This document shows, piece by piece, positions 18,584 through 27,708 of a stretch of DNA of 64,000 nucleotides; position 1 is the first letter of the stretch, and each line of letters opens with the position of its first letter. The stretch spans positions 62,001 to 126,000 of the forward strand of contig QKPN01000003.1 of NCBI GenBank assembly GCA_003258405.1. The letters are read 5' to 3'. Made by a program: the position numbers and the translations under genes. The notes beneath the pieces were generated by a model, which made no database searches, had not been told where the DNA came from, and was given only the letters and a program-made list of their open reading frames with translations. The DNA comes from Rhodobacteraceae bacterium DSL-40. GTDB lineage: Bacteria; Pseudomonadota; Alphaproteobacteria; Rhodobacterales; Rhodobacteraceae.

Positions 18584-19292
18584 CCGCCCCTCCCAGCCGC
18601 TCCATCTCCGACCGGTAGGCCGGCAGCACCGCCTCGGGCGGCCCGTCGGCGGCGATCCGGCCCCCCTCGAGCCAGATCACCCGCTCGTAGCCCTCGAGCG
18701 CGGCGAGATCGTGGCTGATGTGCAGAACCGCCGCCTCCAGCCCGTCGAGATGGCGCGAGAGCCGCATCGTCGTCGGCAGGTCGAGGCCGGCGAAGGGCTC
18801 GTCGAGCACCACGAGCCGCGGCGCCATGGCGATCACCGCCATCAGGCAGACGAGATGCCGCTGGCCCTGCGACAGCGTCTGCACCGGCCGCTCGGCCCAG
18901 TCCGCGCGGCCGAAGCGGGCGAGGATGTCGCGCGCGCCCGCCTGCGCGTCGCGCCGCCCGCGCCCCTGCTGCGAGAGGCCGAAGGCGATCTCTTCCTCGA
19001 CGGTCGGGAAGATGATCTGGTGGTCGGGGTTCTGGAACAGGATCCCCACCGTGTCGATGGCGCGCCGGCGGTCGCGGCCCACATCGACGCCCGCAACCCG
19101 CACCGTGCCCGCATCCGGCAGCACAAGGCCGCAGACGAGCCGCGCGAGCTGCGACTTGCCCGAGCCGTTGCGGCCCACGAGCCCGATGCGCCGCTCGGAG
19201 AGCGCGAGCGTCAGCCCCTCGAAGATCGCCCGCCCGCCCTTGGCGAGCGACACGCCCTCGAGCCTCACCTCCGCATTCATGTTCCGCGCCAT
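18564..19292 (-). CDS. bioM: Biotin ECF transporter ATPase BioM
   Basis: BioM is the ABC ATPase of the biotin ECF importer. The 242-residue protein has Walker A GRNGSGKSQL, a Q-loop region FQNPDHQIIFPTV, signature LSQGQRHLV and Walker B LVVLDEP, followed by the switch histidine in ISHD. The ATG at 19292 has a GGGAAGAGGG stretch before it; an in-frame ATG at 19280 is an alternative. It heads the bioMNY operon, and its promoter must share the 19293-19450 gap with the leuA promoter. Confidence 0.94.
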   Translation of the reverse strand: MARNMNAEVRLEGVSLAKGGRAIFEGLTLALSERRIGLVGRNGSGKSQLARLVCGLVLPDAGTVRVAGVDVGRDRRRAIDTVGILFQNPDHQIIFPTVEEEIAFGLSQQGRGRRDAQAGARDILARFGRADWAERPVQTLSQGQRHLVCLMAVIAMAPRLVVLDEPFAGLDLPTTMRLSRHLDGLEAAVLHISHDLAALEGYERVIWLEGGRIAADGPPEAVLPAYRSEMERLGGADDLADL

Positions 19293-19444
19293 GCCCTCTT
19301 CCCGACGTCTCCCCGGCCGGACCCCGGCCGCCGCTGGCCAGCGCCTAGCACAGCCCCGGCCCGAGGCAAACATCCCGCCGCAGTGCAACATGCCGCCGCC
19401 CGCAGGCCCCTGCAATTCCCGCTTTATCTTCCCGGACCCGCCGC

Positions 19445-19450
19445 TATAAT
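19445..19450 (+). promoter_or_regulatory. Probable leuA -10 box
   Basis: A perfect TATAAT stands out in a very GC-rich context. A weak -35 candidate (TTTATC at 19423-19428) lies 16 bases upstream. A start site about seven bases downstream would put the leader-peptide ATG (19459) almost at the 5' end of the mRNA. Confidence 0.55.
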
Positions 19451-19458
19451 GCGCGGCC

Positions 19459-19548
19459 ATGAGTGGACAGGTTGACATACCCGAATTTGGTATTGCCGCA
19501 CCGGATCGGATCCGGCGCGATGGGCTGCTTCTTCTTAGTCGCCTCTGA
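19459..19548 (+). CDS. leuA leader peptide (attenuation), 29 residues
   Basis: A short reading frame of 29 codons starts at ATG 19459 and contains four consecutive leucine codons, CTG CTT CTT CTT at 19525-19536, then Ser-Arg-Leu and a TGA stop at 19546-19548. CTT is a rare codon choice next to the CTC/CTG-rich genes around it, which suits a leucine-charge sensor. No Shine-Dalgarno sequence precedes it, and the TATAAT nine bases upstream suggests leaderless translation. It lies 74 bases ahead of leuA. Ribosome-mediated attenuation of leu genes is known in proteobacteria; its operation here is inferred. Confidence 0.7.
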   Translation: MSGQVDIPEFGIAAPDRIRRDGLLLLSRL

Positions 19549-19574
19549 GCGTGCCGGCTCCGGCGCACGCGCTC
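19547..19574 (+). terminator. Candidate attenuator stem-loop before leuA
   Basis: GAGCGTGC (19547-19554) can pair with GCAC and GCTC (19565-19568 and 19571-19574) with a two-base bulge. The stem begins inside the stop codon of the leader peptide, so ribosome position would decide whether it forms. No U-tract follows, so it may act on translation or Rho rather than as a simple terminator. Confidence 0.45.
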
Positions 19575-19622
19575 AGGGGACCTGACCGACGCGCCGCCCA
19601 GCACTCTTCCCAAGGAACAGCC

Positions 19623-21179
19623 ATGACCGAGATTTCCGCAAGCCAGGACCAGGTCCTGATCTTCGACACCACGCTGCGCGACGGCGAGCAGTCCCCCGGC
19701 GCCACGATGACGCTGGGCGAGAAGCTCCAGATCGCGGCCCTGCTCGACGAGATGGGCGTCGACATCATCGAGGCGGGCTTCCCGATCGCCTCCGAAGGCG
19801 ATTTCGAGGCGGTCTCCGAGATCGCGAAGCTCGCGAAGACCTCGGTGATCTGCGGCCTCGCGCGCGCCAACTTCAAGGATATCGACCGCTGCTGGGAGGC
19901 GGTGCGCCACGCCCGGCGACCGCGCATCCACACCTTCATCGGCACCTCGCCGCAGCACCGCGCCATCCCCAATCTGGACATGGACCAGATGGCGCAGCGC
20001 ATCCACGAGACCGTGACCCACGCCCGCAACCTCTGCGACAACGTGCAGTGGTCGCCGATGGACGCGACCCGCACCGAGCATGACTATCTCTGCCGCGTGG
20101 TCGAGATCGCGATCAAGGCCGGGGCCACCACGATCAACATCCCCGACACCGTGGGCTACACCGCGCCCGCCGAGAGCGCCGATCTGATCCGGATGCTGAT
20201 CGAGCGCGTGCCCGGCGCGGACACGATCACCTTCGCGACCCACTGCCACAACGACCTGGGCATGGCGACGGCCAATGCGCTGGCCGCGGTCGCAGCCGGC
20301 GCGCGCCAGATCGAGTGCACGATCAACGGCCTCGGCGAGCGGGCGGGCAACACGGCGCTGGAAGAGGTCGTGATGGCGCTCCGCGTGCGCAACGACATCA
20401 TGCCCTTCCGCACCGGCATCGACACCACCAAGATCATGCAGGCGAGCCGTCTCGTCTCGACCGTCTCGGGCTTCCCGGTGCAGTTCAACAAGGCGATCGT
20501 CGGCAAGAACGCCTTCGCCCACGAGAGCGGCATCCACCAGGACGGCATGCTGAAGAGCGCCGACACCTTCGAGATCATGCGCCCCTCCGACATCGGCCTC
20601 ACCGAGACCAACCTGGTGATGGGCAAGCACTCGGGGCGCGCCGCGCTGCGCGCCAAGCTGGTCGATCTGGGCTATGCGCTGGGGGACAACCAGCTCAACG
20701 ACGTCTTCGTCCGCTTCAAGGCGCTCGCCGACCGCAAGAAGGAAGTCTATGACGACGACCTGATCGCGCTGATGCAGGACACCGGCACCAATGCCGCCAA
20801 CGACCGCATCCAGGTGAAATCCCTGCGCGTCGTCTGCGGCACAGATGCGCCGCAGACCGCCGAGCTGACGCTGACCATCGAGGGCGCGGAGCATTCGTCG
20901 CACGCCACCGGCGACGGCCCGGTCGACGCGGCCTTCAACGCCGTGAAGGCGCTGGTCGCGCATGACGCCCGGCTCCAGCTCTATCAGGTCCATGCCGTCA
21001 CCGAAGGCACCGACGCCCAGGCGACGGTCACCGTGCGCATGGAGGAAGCGGGCAAGATCGTCACCGGCCATTCCTCCGACACCGACACCATCGTCGCTTC
21101 GGTGCGGGCCTATGTGAACGCGCTCAACAAGCTGATGGTGCGGCGGCTGAAGACCGCGCCCGAAGCCGCCAGCGCCTGA
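19623..21179 (+). CDS. leuA: 2-isopropylmalate synthase LeuA
   Basis: LeuA condenses acetyl-CoA with 2-oxoisovalerate, the first committed step of leucine synthesis. The 518-residue protein has the catalytic DTTLRDGEQSPG near residue 18, the metal-binding HCHNDLGMA, and NGLGERAGNTALEE, followed by a C-terminal LeuA regulatory domain that should confer leucine feedback inhibition. AAGGA at 19612-19616 supports the ATG at 19623. Leader peptide and hairpin upstream suggest control by leucyl-tRNA charging. Confidence 0.96.
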   Translation: MTEISASQDQVLIFDTTLRDGEQSPGATMTLGEKLQIAALLDEMGVDIIEAGFPIASEGDFEAVSEIAKLAKTSVICGLARANFKDIDRCWEAVRHARRPRIHTFIGTSPQHRAIPNLDMDQMAQRIHETVTHARNLCDNVQWSPMDATRTEHDYLCRVVEIAIKAGATTINIPDTVGYTAPAESADLIRMLIERVPGADTITFATHCHNDLGMATANALAAVAAGARQIECTINGLGERAGNTALEEVVMALRVRNDIMPFRTGIDTTKIMQASRLVSTVSGFPVQFNKAIVGKNAFAHESGIHQDGMLKSADTFEIMRPSDIGLTETNLVMGKHSGRAALRAKLVDLGYALGDNQLNDVFVRFKALADRKKEVYDDDLIALMQDTGTNAANDRIQVKSLRVVCGTDAPQTAELTLTIEGAEHSSHATGDGPVDAAFNAVKALVAHDARLQLYQVHAVTEGTDAQATVTVRMEEAGKIVTGHSSDTDTIVASVRAYVNALNKLMVRRLKTAPEAASA

Positions 21180-21203
21180 TCGCGCCCCGCACGCGCGCGC
21201 GCC

Positions 21204-21223
21204 CGGCCGGAGCGATCCGGCCG
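21204..21223. terminator. Stem-loop between convergent leuA and SGNH gene
   Basis: CGGCCGGA and TCCGGCCG form a perfect 8-bp stem closed by GCGA, a stable GNRA tetraloop. It sits in the 61-bp gap between two genes that end facing each other. There is no T-run, so efficiency as an intrinsic terminator is uncertain. Confidence 0.5.
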
Positions 21224-21240
21224 CGGCCCGCCCGCCATCC

Positions 21241-22839
21241 TCAGACGAAGCCCCAGAGCGCGGCTTCGTCGATCCGCGCGGGCGTCTCGATCGCGGCGAG
21301 TTCCTCGGCGCTGTCGAGAAGGACGACATGCTCGATGCCACGGGTCTCGAGCCCGATCGCCGTCAGATGCTGCACGGGCGCCCCTTCGCGCAGCTCGGCC
21401 TCCACCGCCACCCGCGTGTCGCTCCCGAGCAGCAGATAGAGCGTATCCGCGCCGCGATCCCCCGACATGCAGCCGCCATCGCCGTCGGAGACCGCCGCGC
21501 CGCGGAGCTTCGGATCGACGAAGACGAAGGCATCCGCCCCGGCCCCGCCATGGAGCGCGTCGAGCCCCGCGCCGTCGACCATCAGGTCCGCACCCCGGCC
21601 GCCCCAGGCCCGGTCCGACCCGGCGCCGGTGGCGAGAACGTCGTTGCCGTTGCCGCCGAAGAGCAGATCGCGGCCCGATCCGCCCGCCACGATATCGTCG
21701 CCATGCCCGGCCGCCACGCTGTCGTCGCCCCGCCCGGCCAGCACGATATCGTCCCGCGCCCCGGCCAGCACCCGGTCGTCCCCGGCCCCGGCCAGCACCA
21801 GATCCCGCCGCGCCCCGCCGAGCACCACATCGTTGCCGCCGCCGAAGAAATGCGTCTCGCTCGTGAGCGTCGCGGCGGTGAAGGCCCCGAGCACGGCATG
21901 CACCGCCGCCGTCGGATGGACGATATCGAAGAAGGCGAGCTGATCCCGGTCGACGCCCGCCACCGCCGGATTCGCCGGAAACGCCCCGTCGTAGGAGCCG
22001 TCCGGCTGTTCGACGAGCGTGGGATTGCCGCCGCTCCCGAGCAGCACCGGCTGGCCGAAGAGATCGGGGCGCAGCCCGAAGGTGCCCGGATCGGCCATGA
22101 TATCGCCCGCGAGCCGGTTGAAATCGATCCAGCCGACCGTGACGCCCGCATCCTCGAGCTCTCCCGCGCCACGGCTCAGCAGGTCGTTGTGCGCCCCGAC
22201 AAGCGTATCGCCGAGCGCCAGAAGATCGTCGGGGGTCTGCGCCGAGAGCGGGAAGAAGCGGAAGCTCGGCATGGTATAGAGCAGCACCGTCTCCACCCCG
22301 GTCGCCGCCACCTGCTCGGCGGCCCGGATGGTGTTGCCCACCACGCCCTGCACCAGGAGTGCCGCCTCGATCGGCGCGGTCACCTGGGTCGACGGCACGA
22401 AGTCGGAATAGTCGTTGAGCCCGATCAGGAACGCCGCCGCCGTGCCCCTGGCGGGCGCCACCGTTGCGGCGTCGGCCCGGTAGCGCGCAACCTGGCCGCC
22501 GAGATAGAGATCGTAGTCGAGATCGGCCTCGGTCGCATCCGGCCGGATCGGATCAAGCCCCTGCACCTGCCCGCCGAGCCGCGAGGAGACATACTCCTCG
22601 ACGGTGAGGCTCCCGACCGCATGCGCATAGCCCACCGCGTAATTCTCCCGCCCGATTCCGAGCAGGTCCGTGGCAACCGCCGCATGGACCGCGCCGTTGG
22701 TGAAGGCCTCGGTATAGCCCGCCGATTCCACCGGCAGGGTGACGATCGCCGTTCGCCCGGTCAGGTCATGCACATTGTGCTCGTCGGTAAGGCTGTCACC
22801 GAAGAAGAGGATGTGGCTCGGAACTTTCGGAGACGTCAT
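21241..22839 (-). CDS. SGNH-family hydrolase with C-terminal RTX repeats
   Basis: The N-terminal part of this 532-residue protein is a GDSL/SGNH esterase-lipase: block I FFGDSLTD with Ser16, block III GLND (140-143), and block V DIVHP with Asp305 and His308. Residues about 333-436 hold degenerate nine-residue GGxGxD calcium-binding RTX repeats, and the acidic C-terminus lacks a signal peptide partner. This points to type I secretion. The ATG at 22839 has AGGAG eight bases upstream. The ester substrate is unknown, and no type I secretion genes are in the window. Confidence 0.88.
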   Translation of the reverse strand: MTSPKVPSHILFFGDSLTDEHNVHDLTGRTAIVTLPVESAGYTEAFTNGAVHAAVATDLLGIGRENYAVGYAHAVGSLTVEEYVSSRLGGQVQGLDPIRPDATEADLDYDLYLGGQVARYRADAATVAPARGTAAAFLIGLNDYSDFVPSTQVTAPIEAALLVQGVVGNTIRAAEQVAATGVETVLLYTMPSFRFFPLSAQTPDDLLALGDTLVGAHNDLLSRGAGELEDAGVTVGWIDFNRLAGDIMADPGTFGLRPDLFGQPVLLGSGGNPTLVEQPDGSYDGAFPANPAVAGVDRDQLAFFDIVHPTAAVHAVLGAFTAATLTSETHFFGGGNDVVLGGARRDLVLAGAGDDRVLAGARDDIVLAGRGDDSVAAGHGDDIVAGGSGRDLLFGGNGNDVLATGAGSDRAWGGRGADLMVDGAGLDALHGGAGADAFVFVDPKLRGAAVSDGDGGCMSGDRGADTLYLLLGSDTRVAVEAELREGAPVQHLTAIGLETRGIEHVVLLDSAEELAAIETPARIDEAALWGFV

Positions 22840-24249
<1,410 letters not shown>

Positions 24250-24298
24250 GGCGGGCTTCTACCCGCCCGGTCCGGACCGCGGCGGGGGGCGGGTCCGG
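24250..24298 (+). terminator. Hairpin cluster between mreB and mreC
   Basis: GGCGGG (24250-24255) pairs with CCCGCC (24262-24267), directly followed by a perfect 12-bp palindrome CGGTCCGGACCG (24268-24279). A second GGTCCGG copy lies at about 24292. No T-run follows. The cluster may attenuate transcription or protect the abundant mreB message. Confidence 0.4.
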
Positions 24299-24317
24299 GC
24301 AGAGGCACTGAAACAGA

Positions 24318-25235
24318 TTGGCGATCCGAGACAGCTCTCATCCAGACTATCTCACCGGCCTCCGCCGGGTGGTGCTCGGCATCGCCGCCGGGCTGCTCGT
24401 GCTGCTGTTCCTGATCTGGCGCATCGACAATGCCCGCGTCGAGCGGCTGCGCGCGGCCCTCGTCGATCAGGTGATGCCGAGCTTCGAATGGACCATCAAG
24501 CCGATCGCCGCCACCGGCCGGATGCTCTCCGATCTCCGGTCCTACCAGCGCGTCTATGCCCAGAACGAGGAGCTGCGCCGCGAGCTCCAGCGGATGCAGG
24601 GCTGGCGTGAAGCGGCTCTCCAGCTCGAACAGAAGAACGCGCGCCTGCTTGCGCTCAACAACGTCCGGCTCAACGCCCGCACCACCTTCGTCACCGGCGA
24701 GATCATCGCCGATGCCGGCAGCCCCTTCCGCCGCTCGGCCATGGTCAACGTCGGCCGGATCGACGGAGTGAAGGACGGCTCGGCGGTGATGGACGGGCTC
24801 GGCCTCGTCGGCCGCATCGCGGGCGTCGGCGAGCGCTCGGCGCGGATCATCTTCCTCACCGACGGATCGAGCCGGGTGCCCGCGGTGATCCGCCCCTCGG
24901 GCCAGCATGCCATCGTCACCGGCAACAACAGCGGCGCGCCGATCCTCGAGTTTCTCGACCAGCCCGACGAGATCCGCCCCGGCGACCGGATCGTGACCTC
25001 GGGTGACGGCGGGCTCTACCCGCCCGACATCCTGATCGGCCAGGTGCTCACCGGCCCCGACGGCCGGCTCCGCGCCCGCATCGCCGCCGATTACGGCCAT
25101 CTCGATTTCGTCCGCGTCATCCGCCAGCAGGCGCCGGAGAGTATCGAGGGCCCGGGCGGGCTCATCGGCCCGCTGCTCGCCTCCGACCCGGCCCCGGCCG
25201 CGGACCCCGCCGCGGGCGGGGAGACGGCGCAATGA
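24318..25235 (+). CDS. mreC: Rod shape-determining protein MreC
   Basis: MreC is the bitopic periplasmic scaffold that activates PBP2-RodA. The 305-residue protein has one N-terminal membrane segment (about residues 17-36), a coiled-coil region (about 60-110) and the beta-barrel domain with a typical VNVGRIDGVKDGSAVMDGLGLVGRI segment split across it, then an Ala/Pro-rich tail. The most upstream plausible start is TTG at 24318; no ATG gives a full-length N-terminus. It overlaps mreD by four bases. Confidence 0.92.
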   Translation: MAIRDSSHPDYLTGLRRVVLGIAAGLLVLLFLIWRIDNARVERLRAALVDQVMPSFEWTIKPIAATGRMLSDLRSYQRVYAQNEELRRELQRMQGWREAALQLEQKNARLLALNNVRLNARTTFVTGEIIADAGSPFRRSAMVNVGRIDGVKDGSAVMDGLGLVGRIAGVGERSARIIFLTDGSSRVPAVIRPSGQHAIVTGNNSGAPILEFLDQPDEIRPGDRIVTSGDGGLYPPDILIGQVLTGPDGRLRARIAADYGHLDFVRVIRQQAPESIEGPGGLIGPLLASDPAPAADPAAGGETAQ

Positions 25236-25771
25236 GACGGCGCCGCTCGCCCGCGCTGCTGCGCCAGGGCGCGTTTCTCCTCGTCTGCGCCGCCGCGATC
25301 TACCTGCCCCTCGCGCCCCTCGCCCCGGGCTCCGAGCGCGTGGCGCCCGATGTGCTCTTCTGCGTCGTCATCGCCTGGGTGCTGCGCGACCCGGCCTCGG
25401 CGCCGGCCTGGATCATCATCGCCGCCGGGCTCGTCGCCGATCTCGTGCTCGCCCGGCCCGTCGGGCTCGGCGCGCTCGGCCTGCTCGCCGCCTCCGAGAT
25501 CGCGCGCGCCCAGCGCGACCGGATCCACGGCATCAACATCCTCGTCGAATGGATCGCGGTGCTGCTCCTCTTCGTGCTGACCTGGGCCGCGACGCTGTTC
25601 GTGCTGCGGCTGAGCTTTGCCGACACGCCCGGTCTCGACATCAGCCTCCGCCTCGTCACCGAGACTGCGATGATGTATCCTCTGATCTCGCTCGTCGCCG
25701 CCCTCGGCATGCGGATCTTCGGGCCCGCGCGCGGCGTGGCGCGCGCCCTCGAACAGGGAGGGACATGGTGA
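25232..25771 (+). CDS. mreD: Rod shape-determining membrane protein MreD
   Basis: This 179-residue hydrophobic protein has about five membrane segments and the family position between mreC and the PBP2 gene. Primary sequence is poorly conserved, as usual for MreD, so context carries much of the call. It belongs to the elongasome membrane core. Start ATG overlaps the mreC stop; its stop overlaps the start region of mrdA. Confidence 0.88.
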   Translation: MRRRRSPALLRQGAFLLVCAAAIYLPLAPLAPGSERVAPDVLFCVVIAWVLRDPASAPAWIIIAAGLVADLVLARPVGLGALGLLAASEIARAQRDRIHGINILVEWIAVLLLFVLTWAATLFVLRLSFADTPGLDISLRLVTETAMMYPLISLVAALGMRIFGPARGVARALEQGGTW

Positions 25772-27708
25772 GCACGCATCACGACGACCCGCCACCCCGC
25801 ATCACCCGCCGCGGCCTCATGCTGCTCGGCATCCAGATGGGGGTGATCGGCGCGCTCGGCTGGCGCATGCGCGACCTGCAGATCGTGCAGAGCGAGCATT
25901 TCCACCTCCTCGCCGAGGAAAACCGCATCAACATCCGCCTGCTGCCGCCCGCCCGCGGCCTGATCCGCGACCGGAACGGCCGGCTGATGGCAGGCAACCG
26001 GCAGAACTACCGCGTGGTGATGGTCCGCGAGCAGGCGCGCGATCCCGAGGCGATCCTCGCCCGGCTCGGCCAGATCATCGACCTGCCCGCCGACAAGCGC
26101 GAGCGCGCGCTGAAGGAGATGCACGGCCGCAGCGCCTTCGTGCCGGTGGTGGTGGCCGAACACCTGACCTGGCAGGATGTCGCCCGCGTCGCGGCCAATG
26201 CCCCCGTGCTCCCCGGCGTCATTCCCGAGGTCGGGCTCAGCCGCTTCTACCCCGACGGCTATTCGACCGCGCATGTGGTGGGCTACGTCGGCCCGGTCTC
26301 CGAGAGCGATCTCGCCAGGCTCGAGGACCCCGACCCGCTGCTCCAGATCCCGCGCTTCCAGATCGGCAAGACCGGCGTCGAGGTGAAGCTCGAGGACGAC
26401 CTGCGCGGCGAGGCGGGCAACCAGCGCATCGAGGTGAGCGCCGCGGGCCGGGTGATGCGCGAGCTCGGCCGCACCGAGGGCAAGGCGGGCCGGGACATCC
26501 GCCTCACCATCGACCAGGGCCTGCAGGATTTCGCCATGGAGCGGATGCGCGAGGAAAGCGCTGCCTCCGTGGTGATCGACGTCACCAACGGCGACATCAT
26601 GGCGATCGCCTCCTCCCCCGGCTTCGATCCCGGAAGCTTCGTCTTCGGCATCTCCTCGGGCGAGTGGAGCGCGTTGATGAACAACGATCACCGCCCGCTC
26701 TCCAACAAGACCGTGTCGGGCGTCTACCCGCCGGGCTCGACCTTCAAGATCGCCGTCGCCCTCGCCGCGCTCGAGGCGGGCGTGATGCGGCCGCATGAAA
26801 CCGTCTACTGCCCGGGCTTCACCCAGCTCGGACGCCGCCGCTTCCACTGCTGGAAGCGCGGCGGCCACGGTTCGGTGGATCTCCGCCGCAGCCTCGCCCA
26901 TTCCTGCGACTGCTACTATTACGAAATGGCCCGCCGCGTCGGCGCCGACGGCATCTCGGCCATGGCGAAGAAGCTCGGCATGGGCATCCGCCACGACCTG
27001 CCCCTGCCCGCCGTCTCCGAGGGCCTCATGCCCGACCGGGCGTGGAAGAAGGAGAACCGCGGCGAGTCCTGGACCACCGGCGACAGCTTCAACTACGGCA
27101 TCGGCCAGGGCTTTACGCTCGCCTCGCCCCTCCACCTCGCGCTGATGACGGCCCGCGTCTCGACCGGGCTCGCGGTGATGCCACGGCTGGTGCGCGCGAT
27201 CGGCGACGAGGAGATCCCGGTGCCGCCGCCCGAACCCCTCGGCATCGACCCCGCCCATCTCGCCGCGGTGCGCGACGGGATGTACAACGTCTCCAACACC
27301 CCCGGCGCCACCGCCTTCCGCTCGCGCATCGCGCAGAAGGACATGGAGATGGCGGGCAAGACCGGCACCAGCCAGGTGCGCATCATCACCGCCGCCGAAC
27401 GCGCCGCGGGCGTCACCAAGAACGAACAGCTCCCCTGGAACCGCCGCGACCACGCGCTCTTCGTCGCCTACGCCCCCTATGACCAGCCGCGCTACGCCAT
27501 CGCCCAGATCGTCGAGCACGGCGGCGGCGGCTCGAAGGTCGCGGCCCCGATCGCGCGCGACATCCTGCTCCAGGCGCTCTATGGCGGCACGCCGCCGCTC
27601 GAGGCCTACCCCTCCGAACAGCGCCGCGAGATCGAGGAGCGCCGCAAGGCCGCGCAGGAGGCCGCCGAGGCCGCGGCGGGCCGCCCGCCCGAGGGAGACC
27701 CGGCATGA
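25765..27708 (+). CDS. mrdA: Penicillin-binding protein 2 (elongasome transpeptidase)
   Basis: PBP2 cross-links peptidoglycan during rod elongation. The 647-residue class B PBP has a short cytosolic N-terminus, one membrane segment (about 18-33), the PBP dimer domain, and the transpeptidase motifs SxxK with Ser325 (PGSTFK), S380-C-D and K532-TGT. The C-terminus ends in a charged, Ala/Glu-rich tail. ATG at 25765 follows an AGGGAGG site and overlaps the mreD stop. Its stop overlaps rodA. Confidence 0.96.
   Translation: MVSTHHDDPPPRITRRGLMLLGIQMGVIGALGWRMRDLQIVQSEHFHLLAEENRINIRLLPPARGLIRDRNGRLMAGNRQNYRVVMVREQARDPEAILARLGQIIDLPADKRERALKEMHGRSAFVPVVVAEHLTWQDVARVAANAPVLPGVIPEVGLSRFYPDGYSTAHVVGYVGPVSESDLARLEDPDPLLQIPRFQIGKTGVEVKLEDDLRGEAGNQRIEVSAAGRVMRELGRTEGKAGRDIRLTIDQGLQDFAMERMREESAASVVIDVTNGDIMAIASSPGFDPGSFVFGISSGEWSALMNNDHRPLSNKTVSGVYPPGSTFKIAVALAALEAGVMRPHETVYCPGFTQLGRRRFHCWKRGGHGSVDLRRSLAHSCDCYYYEMARRVGADGISAMAKKLGMGIRHDLPLPAVSEGLMPDRAWKKENRGESWTTGDSFNYGIGQGFTLASPLHLALMTARVSTGLAVMPRLVRAIGDEEIPVPPPEPLGIDPAHLAAVRDGMYNVSNTPGATAFRSRIAQKDMEMAGKTGTSQVRIITAAERAAGVTKNEQLPWNRRDHALFVAYAPYDQPRYAIAQIVEHGGGGSKVAAPIARDILLQALYGGTPPLEAYPSEQRREIEERRKAAQEAAEAAAGRPPEGDPA

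Noticed and set aside
19293-19444. BioR-type biotin operator upstream of bioM
   Set aside because: Only a partial TTATCT is present at about 19424; the palindromic second half is missing.
21560-21850. Tandem repeat or CRISPR-like periodicity
   Set aside because: The periodicity is explained by nine-residue RTX codons inside the SGNH hydrolase gene.
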